Assembly: GCA_020852755.1 (NCBI GenBank) | Contig: JADZAF010000311.1 | Coordinates: forward strand, 1-48,106 | Direction of reading: 5' to 3' | Length of the DNA stretch: 48,106 bases | DNA from: Bryobacterales bacterium | GTDB taxonomy: Bacteria; Acidobacteriota; Terriglobia; Bryobacterales; Bryobacteraceae | Part shown: positions 8,092 through 15,406 of the stretch, piece by piece | Position numbering within the stretch: the stretch's first letter is position 1 | Layout of the letters: each line of letters opens with the position of its first letter | Program-made: the position numbers and the translations under genes | The notes under the pieces: generated by a model | Databases searched by the model: none | Told to the model about the DNA's origin: nothing | Seen by the model: only the letters and a program-made list of their open reading frames with translations

Positions 8092-8778
8092 ATGCAGGCG
8101 GAGCGGGCAGCCGGCAGATTCCGATGCGAGGGGACCAGGGAGCGGGAACTGCGCGTCCGGGGCTTCCGCCTCATTGCCGGCGCCGACGAGGCCGGCCGGG
8201 GATCCCTGTTCGGTCCGGTCTTTGCCGCCGCCGTGATCCTGGCGCCGGAGCGTCCCATCCGGGGCCTGAACGACAGCAAGCTGCTGGAGCCGGAGCGGCG
8301 CGAAGTCCTCGCCGGGCGCATCCGGGAGCGGGCCGCCGCCTGGGCGGTCGCCGCGGTGGACGCCTCGATCGTGGACCGGGTCAATATCTACCAGGCTTCC
8401 CGCATGGCCATGAGGCTGGCAGTGGAACTGCTTTACCCCAAGCCCGATTTCGTCCTGACCGACGCCGTCATGCTGGATATCCCCCTCCCCCAGGAAGCCC
8501 TGATCCACGGCGATGCCCGCTGCCACGCGATCGCCGCCGCCTCGATCCTCGCCAAGGTGGACCGCGACCAGTGCATGCGGCGCTGGGACGAAGTCTTCCC
8601 CGGTTACGGTCTGGCCGGGCACAAGGGTTACGCCACCCCGGATCACCTGGAGGCGCTTCGCGCGCTCGGCCCCAGCCCCATGCACCGCTTCAGCTTCGAG
8701 CCGGTTCGGGCTTGCGCCCCGGGCTTCAGCCGCCAGTTGGGCCTCTTTGACGAGCCCGGAGCCGCTTCATGCCTGTAG
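8092..8778 (+). CDS. rnhB: Ribonuclease HII
   Basis: Removes ribonucleotides from DNA and RNA primers from RNA-DNA hybrids. The 228-residue protein carries the active-site segments GADEAGRGSLFGPV (D32, E33), NDSKLL, a central D124 in VLTDAVML, and SILAKVDRD (D159). It ends with the GHKGYATPDHLEALRALGPSPMHRFSFEP region shared by RNase HII proteins. About 25 extra residues precede the conserved core. The gene follows rplS closely. Its last 10 bases overlap the start of the next small gene, indicating translational coupling. Confidence 0.95.
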   Translation: MQAERAAGRFRCEGTRERELRVRGFRLIAGADEAGRGSLFGPVFAAAVILAPERPIRGLNDSKLLEPERREVLAGRIRERAAAWAVAAVDASIVDRVNIYQASRMAMRLAVELLYPKPDFVLTDAVMLDIPLPQEALIHGDARCHAIAAASILAKVDRDQCMRRWDEVFPGYGLAGHKGYATPDHLEALRALGPSPMHRFSFEPVRACAPGFSRQLGLFDEPGAASCL

Positions 8779-9056
8779 AGGCCCGGACCGTGCCGGTCCG
8801 CTATCGCTGGTACCACAAGCTGAGCGCCTTCGCGGCCATCGTGGTCTGCCTGGAGCTGGGCCTCTTCCTGGTCTTCTTCCCCTGGTCCAGGTATTGGAGC
8901 GAGAATTTCTTCGCGGCCGTCACCAGCGGTTGGGAGGCTGTCTGGAACAGCCGCTACTTCCGCGGAGCGGTGAGCGGCGTGGGAGTCCTCGACGTCTACA
9001 TCTCCTTCGTGGAGATCTTCCGTCTCAGCCGCTTCTGGTCGACCGGCGCCGACTGA
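8769..9056 (+). CDS. Small membrane protein of unknown function
   Basis: I do not recognise the family. The 95-residue product has one clear hydrophobic segment (about 18-38, [20 protein letters not shown]). An aromatic-rich stretch follows ([16 protein letters not shown]), then a second weakly hydrophobic region ([16 protein letters not shown]). It would be a single- or double-span inner membrane protein. Its ATG lies inside the end of rnhB in another frame (10-bp overlap), so it is probably co-translated. Codon use is like the neighbours and the length is well defined, supporting a real gene. Confidence 0.75.
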   Translation: MPVEARTVPVRYRWYHKLSAFAAIVVCLELGLFLVFFPWSRYWSENFFAAVTSGWEAVWNSRYFRGAVSGVGVLDVYISFVEIFRLSRFWSTGAD

Positions 9057-9288
9057 GCAGGCGCCGGGCGGCCCGGCCGCCGCAGGTACTCAATTCCCGA
9101 GCCGGTTTTCGGTGAGCGGGCGCTCCACCGGCCTGAATCCCCCGCCTCCCCTCGCGCATCCAAGACCTGCGACACAGTTCATACCACTGGGATCGAAGAC
9201 CGGAGCCCGCCGGCGAGGCGGGCCCGCGGCCTTCGAACTCGGGCCTGCGGGCCGCGCACAGTCTAAATACAGATCTGAGAGGAACCTG

Positions 9289-9903
9289 ATGCCGTTTACG
9301 CTTCCACCCCTACCGTACGCCTTCGACGCTCTGGAGCCGCACATTGACGCCAAGACGATGGAGATCCATCACGACCGCCATCACGGCGCCTACGTGACCA
9401 ACCTGAACAAGGCCCTCGAATCGGCCCCCGACCTGGCCAACCTCACGGTCGAGGAACTGCTTGCCAACCACCTCGCCAAGGTGCCCGAGAATATCCGCAC
9501 CGCGGTCCGCAATCACGGCGGCGGCCACGCCAACCACAGCCTGTTCTGGCAGATCATGAAGCCCAACGGCGGAGGCGCGCCCGCCGGACAGGTGGCCGAA
9601 GCCATCAACGGCACGTTCGGCGGTTTCGACAGCTTCAAGCAGAAGTTCGAAGCCGCGGCCGTGGGCCGGTTCGGTTCCGGCTGGGCCTGGCTGGTGAAGA
9701 ATGCCGGCGGCAAGCTGGATATCATCTCCACGGCCAACCAGGACAGCCCTCTCATGGAGGGTTTGAGCCCGGTGATGGGCGTGGACGTCTGGGAGCACGC
9801 CTACTATCTGAAGTATCAGTGGCGCCGGGCGGAGTACCTGGGCGCCTGGTGGAACACTCTGAACTGGGAGGAGATCGAGAAACGCTTCCGGCAGGGCCGG
9901 TAG
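9289..9903 (+). CDS. sodA: Superoxide dismutase, Mn-type
   Basis: Converts superoxide to oxygen and hydrogen peroxide. The 204-residue protein matches the Fe/Mn family throughout. Metal ligands are visible: H27 in [13 protein letters not shown]83 in [11 protein letters not shown], and D166 and H170 in [12 protein letters not shown]. The [11 protein letters not shown] and NQDSPL (Q151) segments are the Mn-type pattern. No signal peptide is present, so it acts in the cytoplasm. The ATG at 9289 follows GAGAGGAACCTG, a good ribosome binding site. The 230 bp upstream hold a GC hairpin (9205-9211 pairing with 9217-9223) and a TAAATA-like -10 region near 9265. The gene stands alone. Confidence 0.95.
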   Translation: MPFTLPPLPYAFDALEPHIDAKTMEIHHDRHHGAYVTNLNKALESAPDLANLTVEELLANHLAKVPENIRTAVRNHGGGHANHSLFWQIMKPNGGGAPAGQVAEAINGTFGGFDSFKQKFEAAAVGRFGSGWAWLVKNAGGKLDIISTANQDSPLMEGLSPVMGVDVWEHAYYLKYQWRRAEYLGAWWNTLNWEEIEKRFRQGR

Positions 9904-9984
9904 ACGCGAGTCTCTCCCGGGCGCCGGCCCGCGCCGGCGCCTTTCCCTCCACCTGTTCCCCTAGATTAAAAAGTCTTCTCGGGC

Positions 9985-10023
9985 TGCAAACCGGTTGCAT
10001 CTCTCATCCAATCCGGGTAAAAA
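9985..10023 (+). promoter_or_regulatory. Predicted mltD promoter with palindromic operator
   Basis: A TGCAA-N5-TTGCA palindrome (9985-9999) overlaps a -35-like TTGCAT (9995-10000). After a 17-bp spacer comes TAAAAA (10018-10023). The palindrome is a variant of the GCAACTCGGTTGC element found at four other intergenic sites in this window. The start point would be near 10030, giving a leader of about 160 nt. Confidence 0.45.
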
Positions 10024-10029
10024 TAGAAA

Positions 10030-10189
10030 ATTGTAGTCAAACGGACACTTTCGCGGGTTGAAAGGACTCGGTTTTCAGCCGGATGGGGTTGAAAGCTCCC
10101 TCCGGAGTGAGTTACAGTAGACGGTTTTACGCGCGGAAGCCGCCCTTCGGGTGGGTAGAGAAAAAGTCTACAGCTCTCGAGGTGAAAGA
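10030..10189 (+). other. Long structured leader before the lytic transglycosylase
   Basis: No gene fits between sodA and mltD. The transcribed leader contains two GGGTTGAAAG copies about 30 nt apart. A TAGAC/GTCTA pairing (about 10117-10121 with 10167-10171) encloses two short hairpins, GCGG-AAG-CCGC and CCC-TTC-GGG. A riboswitch or attenuator is possible. Some words (GGTAGAG, CAGCT...CGAGG) faintly recall the c-di-AMP riboswitch, but the full consensus is not there. Confidence 0.35.
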
Positions 10190-11884
10190 GTGGCCTATCG
10201 ACGAAGACTATTTTTCGGATTCTCGATCAGCATTTCCCTCCTCGCATTGCTCGGCTGCGGGATGTCGGGACGCCAGAACTTCCGGACATCGATGTTCCCC
10301 GCGGCAGCCGCTCCCATCGCCCCCGCCGTCAACGCCCTCGAACCTCCCGACGTCCGTCCCAGCCTCTTCCTGAAGGAGGTGCCCGGTTTTCTCGCCGAGC
10401 AGCCCCGGCCGCCCCAGCGCCTGAGCGCTTCCGACCTCCTGATGCAGCAGGCCGAGGAGAAGCGGCAGGAGGGACGCCGGCATTATCGCGCCGGAGAGAT
10501 CGAACAGGCGCGCGCCGACTTCAACCAGGCCATCGACCTGATGCTGGAGGCCTCGGCCGGCGCCGCCGACCGCCTGGCCTACCAGCGCAAGCTCGACCAG
10601 ATGGTCGAGTCGATCCATCGCACCGACCTGGCCGGACTGGGCGCCGCGGATAGCGTCGAGGAGCCGGGCTTCGAGAAGTCTCCCCTCGAAGAGATCATCC
10701 AGCTCACCTTCCCGATCGACCCCAAGCTCAAGAACAAGGTGCAGGCCGAGCTGCTGGCCACCGTTTCCCAGCTCCCTCTCACCATCAACGACGCGGTGCT
10801 CAGCTACATCAACTATTTCTCCGGCCGGGGGCACAAGACCATGTTGGCGGGCCTGGAGCGCGCCGGGCGCTACCGTCCCCTGATCCAGCGGATTCTGGAT
10901 GAAGAAGGCCTGCCCCAGGAGCTCATCCACCTGGCCCAGGCCGAGTCCGGCTTCCTGCCGCGCGCGCTGTCCAGCAAGAAGGCGGCCGGCATGTGGCAGT
11001 TCCTCGCCTGGCGCGGCCAGGAATACGGACTGGAGCGAACCGGTTACAAAGACGAACGGCTGGACCCGGAAAAAGCCACCCGTGCCGCGGCCCGGCATCT
11101 GCGCGACCTGTACACCCAGTTCGGCGACTGGTACCTCGCCATCGCCGCCTACAATTGCGGACCCGGCGCCGTGGAGCGCGCCGTGGCGCGCACCGGCCAC
11201 GCGGATTTCTGGGAACTGCGCCGGCGCGAGGTGCTTCCCAGGGAAACCACCAACTACGTGCCGATCATCCTGGCCATGACCATCATGACCAAGAACGCGG
11301 CGGCCTACGGTCTGGACAAGGCGCAGCCCGCTCCTCCGCTGGAGTACGACACGGTCGAGGTCACCGCCCCGACCCATCTGGCCCTGGTTTCCGATCTCAC
11401 GGGAACGCCGCTGTACGAGCTGCGCGAGTACAATCCCAGCCTGCTTCGCAACGTGGCGCCGCCCGGTTACGCGCTGCGAGTGCCCCGCGGCGCCGCTGAA
11501 ACGCTGGTAGCAACGCTCCAGACCATCCCTCCGGAGCGGCGCGCATCCTGGCGCATGCACAAGGTGGGATCCGGGGAGACACTGGCGTCCATCGGCAAGC
11601 AGTACGGGGCCAAGCCGGGCTCGATCGCCGAGGCAAACCAGCTGGAGTCGGCCACGCCGGTGGTCGGAGACCTGCTCGTGATTCCGGCGGCTCCCGCGGT
11701 CGAGCGGGTCAGCAAGAGCACCACACGGCGTCTCGCCCGCGCCAGGACCAAGCGGGTGGCGATGAAATCCGCCAGCCGGCGCTCCACTTCGGCGCGCGCC
11801 GCCGCCCAGAAAGCTTCTCGCTCCGCCAAGACCACCGTGCGCAGACGGGCCACCCTGGGAACCCGGGCGTCAGCGCGCCGCTGA
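10190..11884 (+). CDS. MltD-like membrane-bound lytic murein transglycosylase with LysM
   Basis: Cleaves peptidoglycan glycan strands by forming 1,6-anhydro ends. I chose the GTG at 10190, 7 nt after GAGG. It gives a lipoprotein signal ending in LLALLGC with lipidation at C23. A helical region (about 70-200) precedes the SLT domain (about 235-360), with catalytic E252 in [24 protein letters not shown], plus [15 protein letters not shown] and [12 protein letters not shown]. One LysM domain lies at about 455-498 ([17 protein letters not shown]). The last 60 residues are strongly basic (R, K, A, S), which is unusual for this family. The following gene is an H1-like protein with a similar composition. 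A long leader and a palindromic operator lie upstream. Confidence 0.9.
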   Translation: MAYRRRLFFGFSISISLLALLGCGMSGRQNFRTSMFPAAAAPIAPAVNALEPPDVRPSLFLKEVPGFLAEQPRPPQRLSASDLLMQQAEEKRQEGRRHYRAGEIEQARADFNQAIDLMLEASAGAADRLAYQRKLDQMVESIHRTDLAGLGAADSVEEPGFEKSPLEEIIQLTFPIDPKLKNKVQAELLATVSQLPLTINDAVLSYINYFSGRGHKTMLAGLERAGRYRPLIQRILDEEGLPQELIHLAQAESGFLPRALSSKKAAGMWQFLAWRGQEYGLERTGYKDERLDPEKATRAAARHLRDLYTQFGDWYLAIAAYNCGPGAVERAVARTGHADFWELRRREVLPRETTNYVPIILAMTIMTKNAAAYGLDKAQPAPPLEYDTVEVTAPTHLALVSDLTGTPLYELREYNPSLLRNVAPPGYALRVPRGAAETLVATLQTIPPERRASWRMHKVGSGETLASIGKQYGAKPGSIAEANQLESATPVVGDLLVIPAAPAVERVSKSTTRRLARARTKRVAMKSASRRSTSARAAAQKASRSAKTTVRRRATLGTRASARR

Positions 11885-11999
11885 CCGGCTCGCCGCGACC
11901 GAAGATTTTTCCCCTCTTTGCCGCTTTGTCGCTTGCCTTGGGATCGAAAAAAGGGTAATGCTAGTGGTGTCCGTTCTTAGCGAACAGGAGGCATGCAAA

Positions 12000-12560
12000 A
12001 TGTTTGGTGGCCAGCGATTCAGTCCGAAGGATGACGAAGAACTGGACGACTACCCGGAATACGACGAAGAGCCGTCAGATTTGAATGCCCGTCTGGACGA
12101 TTACGACGAGGACGAAGAAGACGAGGAATTCGAGGAAGAAGAGGAAGAAGTGGCGATAACGGAACAACCCGAGCCAGTCCCCGCGCCGGCTGCCCCCGTC
12201 TCCGAAGCACCGGCATCCCAGGAAGCACCGCCTGCCAAGAAGCCCGCCAAGCGTGCGGCGGCAAAGAAAGCCGCGGTGAAGGCCCCTGCGAAAAAGGCCG
12301 CCAAGAAAGCACCGGCCAAGAAGGCCGTCAAGAAGGCACCTGTGAAGAAAGCAGCCAAGAAGGCACCTGTGAAGAAAGCAGCCAAGAAAGCACCTGTGAA
12401 GAAAGCAGCCAAGAAGGCGCCGGCCAAGAAGGCAGCCCCCAAGAAAGCCATCAAGAAGGCACCTGCGAAGAAAGTAGCCAGGAAGGCGCCCGCCAAGAAG
12501 GCAGCCCCCAAGAAAGCCACGAAGAAAACGGCTCCCAAGAAGGCCGCCCGGCGGAGATAA
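12000..12560 (+). CDS. Histone H1-like polyampholyte (Lys/Ala/Pro-rich)
   Basis: A 186-residue low-complexity protein. An acidic N-terminal segment (about 8-56, dominated by D and E) leads through a P/A linker to a C-terminal region (about 76-186) of repeated KKAPxKKAA units. The latter resembles eukaryotic histone H1 tails and bacterial H1-like DNA-compacting proteins. Nucleoid binding by the basic half is inferred; the acidic half may modulate it or bind a partner. AGGAGG lies 8-9 nt before the ATG at 12000, so I prefer it over the upstream GTG/ATG codons. Three near-identical 27-bp repeats show recent expansion. The basic end of the preceding transglycosylase has a related composition. Confidence 0.85.
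   Translation: MFGGQRFSPKDDEELDDYPEYDEEPSDLNARLDDYDEDEEDEEFEEEEEEVAITEQPEPVPAPAAPVSEAPASQEAPPAKKPAKRAAAKKAAVKAPAKKAAKKAPAKKAVKKAPVKKAAKKAPVKKAAKKAPVKKAAKKAPAKKAAPKKAIKKAPAKKVARKAPAKKAAPKKATKKTAPKKAARRR
12330..12410 (+). repeat. Three tandem 27-bp coding repeats
   Basis: Units at 12330-12356, 12357-12383 and 12384-12410 are almost identical at base level and encode KKAPVKKAA. Outside them the same peptide motif continues with diverged codons. This indicates recent slippage or duplication within an older repeat array. Confidence 0.85.
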
Positions 12561-12607
12561 ACTTCAGGCGCGATGGGCAGGCCCGCGCGGCCGCCCATCG
12601 CAGCGGG

Positions 12608-12856
12608 TCATTTCGCCAACACGGAGCGGCAACGCTGGTACAACTGGAGTAGTGCGTCCGCATACTCCTCTGGCGATCTGGTTTGCGTTTTGGCGGAGAA
12701 ACCGGCCGATCCGCCTCCCCTCCCGTAGCCGGTGGTCACCGCAATGAACTTCATCAACTCCAGGGCGATCTCATCCTGACTCCGTTGCGGCGGCGCGCCT
12801 CCGCCATTCTGCGAACGCGTCGCTTCCACAACGGGTACCGGCGGTTCCTGGGACAT
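12608..12856 (-). CDS. Small hypothetical protein
   Basis: Unknown family. The 82-residue product has a disordered N-terminal part (P, G, Q, S), a helix-like centre (DEIALELMKFIAV), a glycine-rich turn (GYGRGGGSAGF) and a C-terminal helix (SPEEYADALLQLYQRCRSVL). It is soluble. The ATG has an excellent ribosome binding site (GAGAGGAG about 8 nt upstream), which supports a real gene. It is divergent from the HipA-like kinase, with about 135 bp between them, so a shared control region is possible. It does not look like a HipB-type helix-turn-helix antitoxin. Confidence 0.72.
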   Translation of the reverse strand: MSQEPPVPVVEATRSQNGGGAPPQRSQDEIALELMKFIAVTTGYGRGGGSAGFSAKTQTRSPEEYADALLQLYQRCRSVLAK

Positions 12857-12991
12857 CGCTGGATCTCCTCTCAGTTAAGATAAAAAGTCTGGCAGCCGGG
12901 CCGGACCGCATCCCCGGCCCCCGCGGAATCGGCCACGGCTCATCCGGATGCGCAGGGCCGCCCGCAGCGCTGCTTCTTCTTCAATTCTACG

Positions 12992-13822
12992 ATGCCGATC
13001 CCGGCCCGCCGGCTGATTCGAAAAATGCGTGGAGGGGCGCAGGCTCACCTGATCGAGGCGGGCGACGGGCACTGCTATGTGGTCAAGTTCCAGAATAATC
13101 CCCAACACCGCCGCATCCTGGTCAATGAGCTGATCGCTTCAATCTTTCTCCGCTACCTGCAGATCTCCAGCCCGGAGTTCGCCATCGTCGAACTGACCCG
13201 GGATTTCCTCCTGGCCAACCCCGAGGTCTCCATCCAGCTTGGCCAGCGGAGCATCCGGCCCGAGCCCGGGTGGCACTACGGCTCGCGCTATCCCGGCCAC
13301 CCGGACACCACCGCGGTCTACGACTTCGTCCCCGACGCGCTGCTGGGCGCGGTCGGCAATCCGCTCGATTTTCTGGCCGCGCTCGTCTTCGACAAGTGGA
13401 TGGCCAACGCCGATGGCCGCCAATGCGTATTTTTCCGGGCCCGTCTCAAGGAGTGGACCAGCGCCGAGGCGCACCCGTTGAAGCTGGGCTTCGTGGCCCT
13501 GATGATCGACCACGGCTTCGTCTTCAACGGACCTTATTGGGACTTCCCGGAATCCCCCGTCCAGGGCCTCTATCACCGCAAAGCCGTGTATGAAAAGGTC
13601 CGCTCCCTGGACGATTTTCAGCCCTGGCTGGACCGGGTGATTTACTTCCCCGAAGCCGTGGTGGATCAGGCTCTGCGCCAGGTGCCGGCCGAGTGGATCG
13701 AGGGCGAGGAAGAGTGCCTGGAGCGGCTCTTTCAGAACCTGCTGCGCCGCCGTAAGCGCGTGCCCGATCTCATCAGCGACTGCCGTAAGGCCGTGACGAC
13801 ACCCTTCCCCAACTGGACCTAG
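12992..13822 (+). CDS. HipA-like kinase family protein
   Basis: Protein with a stand-alone HipA-like kinase fold of 276 residues, much shorter than toxin HipA (about 440), matching the HipA_2-type group. A nucleotide-binding lysine candidate is K32 in CYVVKFQNNPQHRR. The catalytic loop appears as FDKWMANADGRQCVF (D134, N139, D141), and the metal-binding motif as MIDHGFVF (D173). The C-terminal third is helical. There is no adjacent HipB-like regulator, so calling it a toxin would be unsupported. Its substrate is unknown. The ATG at 12992 follows an AT-rich stretch without a clear Shine-Dalgarno. Confidence 0.75.
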   Translation: MPIPARRLIRKMRGGAQAHLIEAGDGHCYVVKFQNNPQHRRILVNELIASIFLRYLQISSPEFAIVELTRDFLLANPEVSIQLGQRSIRPEPGWHYGSRYPGHPDTTAVYDFVPDALLGAVGNPLDFLAALVFDKWMANADGRQCVFFRARLKEWTSAEAHPLKLGFVALMIDHGFVFNGPYWDFPESPVQGLYHRKAVYEKVRSLDDFQPWLDRVIYFPEAVVDQALRQVPAEWIEGEEECLERLFQNLLRRRKRVPDLISDCRKAVTTPFPNWT

Positions 13823-13834
13823 CGCGCGGATTTC

Positions 13835-13863
13835 TTGGGGCGCCCGAAAAAGCCCGCTACAAT
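13835..13863 (+). promoter_or_regulatory. Promoter of the class IV aminotransferase
   Basis: TTGGGG (13835-13840), a 17-bp spacer, and TACAAT (13858-13863). The start codon at 13873 begins only 9 nt after the -10 box, so the transcript should have almost no leader. Confidence 0.6.
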
Positions 13864-13872
13864 GAGAGTTCC

Positions 13873-14751
13873 ATGCTACATCGGTTCATCCTCCACAACG
13901 GGCGCATCCGCGAGGCCGGCGAAGCGGTGCTCTCGCCCGGCCAGGTGGGCCTGCTCTCCGGTTGGGGAATCTTCACCACTCTGCGTGTCTCGGAAGGTGT
14001 GCTCTTCGCCTATGAACGCCACTGGGCGCGCATGCACCGCGATGCCCTGCTCATGCGCGTCCCGATGCCGGATGACCCGGAAGAGGTGCGGCGGCAGCTC
14101 CTCCAGCTGGTGGAAGCCAACCAGGCCTACGACTCGACCATGCGCGTCGCCGTGGTGCGCAACCTCGGCGGCATGTGGCAGGAACCCGGGCTGCAGCGCT
14201 CCTTTGACCTGATCGCCCTGACCGCCGGCCTCAAGGACTGGGGCGGCGGCGTCAAGCTGCGCTACGTCCCCCAGGCCCGCCACGCCGCCTCAATCTTCGC
14301 CGGCGCCAAGATCCTCTCCTGGGCCATGAACCTGACCTGGCTGGAGGAAGCGCAGTGCGAGGGCTTCGACGAGGTCATCCTGCTCAACGAGCGCGGCGAA
14401 GTGGCCGAGTGCACCTCCGCCAATATCTTCTGCGCCTCCGGCGGCCGCATCTGGACTCCGCCGCTCGCTTCCGGCTGCCTGCCGGGAGTGACCCGCGAGC
14501 TGCTGCTTTCCGAAATCGCCGTGCCGGGTTTTGAAGTCGGCGAGCGCACTCTGTTCCCGGCCGACCTGGAGCAGGCCGAGGAGGTATTCATCACCTCGAC
14601 CACCCGCGACCTGCTGCCCGTCGAGCGCATCGGGAGCAAGCCGGTGGGCGCCGGCTCGCACCGTGTCCGCGAGGCGGCCCAGGCAGCCTTCTCCGCCTAT
14701 TCCAGAGCCTACGTGAATGCTCACAAGGAGTCTCCTGTAAGGACGGGATAA
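13873..14751 (+). CDS. Class IV PLP-dependent aminotransferase
   Basis: Fold-type IV pyridoxal-phosphate enzyme, the group of branched-chain aminotransferase, D-amino acid aminotransferase and aminodeoxychorismate lyase. The 292-residue length fits. The Schiff-base lysine is K146 in FAGAKILSWAMN. E179 in GEVAECTSANIF and the SGCLPGVTR loop (200-208) complete the PLP site. The N-terminal VGLLSGWGIFTTLRV and FAYERHWARM segments are typical. The sequence does not let me choose between transamination and lyase activity. A promoter lies directly in front, leaving a near-leaderless start. The stop codon overlaps the next ATG by one base, indicating co-translation with a zinc-ribbon protein. Confidence 0.88.
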   Translation: MLHRFILHNGRIREAGEAVLSPGQVGLLSGWGIFTTLRVSEGVLFAYERHWARMHRDALLMRVPMPDDPEEVRRQLLQLVEANQAYDSTMRVAVVRNLGGMWQEPGLQRSFDLIALTAGLKDWGGGVKLRYVPQARHAASIFAGAKILSWAMNLTWLEEAQCEGFDEVILLNERGEVAECTSANIFCASGGRIWTPPLASGCLPGVTRELLLSEIAVPGFEVGERTLFPADLEQAEEVFITSTTRDLLPVERIGSKPVGAGSHRVREAAQAAFSAYSRAYVNAHKESPVRTG

Positions 14752-15305
14752 TGTCAGTGCACTGCCCCAAGTGCGGGAGCCGGAGCCTCCGGTTCTCCCG
14801 CGCGCGCTCCGCGGCCGAGAGGCTGTGGAAGATTGTGGGGGTCCGGCCGATGCGTTGCCGCGACTGCCATACCAGGTTCGTCGGCAAAACCTGGAGTCTC
14901 ACCGACCTGATCTACGCCCGCTGCCCCAAGTGCTGGCGCATGGACCTGAGCCGCTGGAGCGGGACTCACGCCGCCGTCCCCCGCTACATGATGCTGGCGC
15001 TGAAACTGGGGGCCAACGCCTATCGCTGCGAGTACTGCCGCTGCAACTTCGTCAGCCTGCGGCCCCGCAAGGAGCGCTTCAGCTTCCATCGCTGGAAGAA
15101 ATCGGAAACGCTGCGGCGCGCTCCGGCCGCGCCGCTCTCCGCCCCGCCCGTGGAGCCCGCCGCCCCTCCCGTTCCGCCTGAACCCGACCCTGTACCGGGC
15201 ATAACGCTTCCCGGCTCGCCTCCCTCCACCGCGGCCGAGGCCATCGCCTTCCGCCGCGCCGCGGAGGCCCGCCGCCGCGACGCCGGTGAACCCGCCGGCC
15301 CCTGA
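14751..15305 (+). CDS. Double zinc-ribbon protein of unknown function
   Basis: Not a family I can name. Four CxxC knuckles are visible: C5/C8, C36/C39, C58/C61 and C93/C96. They make two treble-like zinc ribbons in the first 100 residues. The linker between knuckles is basic and aromatic, suggesting nucleic acid or protein binding. Residues 115-184 are a Pro/Ala-rich disordered tail ending in Arg/Glu-rich sequence. No signal peptide or membrane span is present. AAGGA precedes the ATG, which overlaps the aminotransferase stop, so the two are expressed together. The pairing with an aminotransferase gives no clear clue to function. Confidence 0.75.
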   Translation: MSVHCPKCGSRSLRFSRARSAAERLWKIVGVRPMRCRDCHTRFVGKTWSLTDLIYARCPKCWRMDLSRWSGTHAAVPRYMMLALKLGANAYRCEYCRCNFVSLRPRKERFSFHRWKKSETLRRAPAAPLSAPPVEPAAPPVPPEPDPVPGITLPGSPPSTAAEAIAFRRAAEARRRDAGEPAGP

Positions 15306-15387
15306 TGAAGCCGCTCCATTCCGGCGCCCGTTCGCAACGCGCCCGTGCGGCACTCCCGCCGCCGGCCGCGGGCAATCCGCGGCCAAG

Positions 15388-15393
15388 TATAAT
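15388..15393 (+). promoter_or_regulatory. TATAAT box before the sensor kinase
   Basis: A perfect TATAAT lies 13 nt before the ATG at 15407. No convincing -35 is seen 17 bp upstream. The leader would be about 7 nt. Confidence 0.4.
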
Positions 15394-15406
15394 CTGAAGA
15401 GATTCA

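Noticed and set aside
10030..10189. c-di-AMP (ydaO-type) riboswitch annotation
   Set aside because: Only scattered words match; the conserved 5' and core segments are not recognisable, so I list the leader as unclassified.
12608..13822. HipBA toxin-antitoxin module
   Set aside because: The kinase is of the short HipA-like type and the neighbour has no helix-turn-helix, so a toxin-antitoxin call is not supported.
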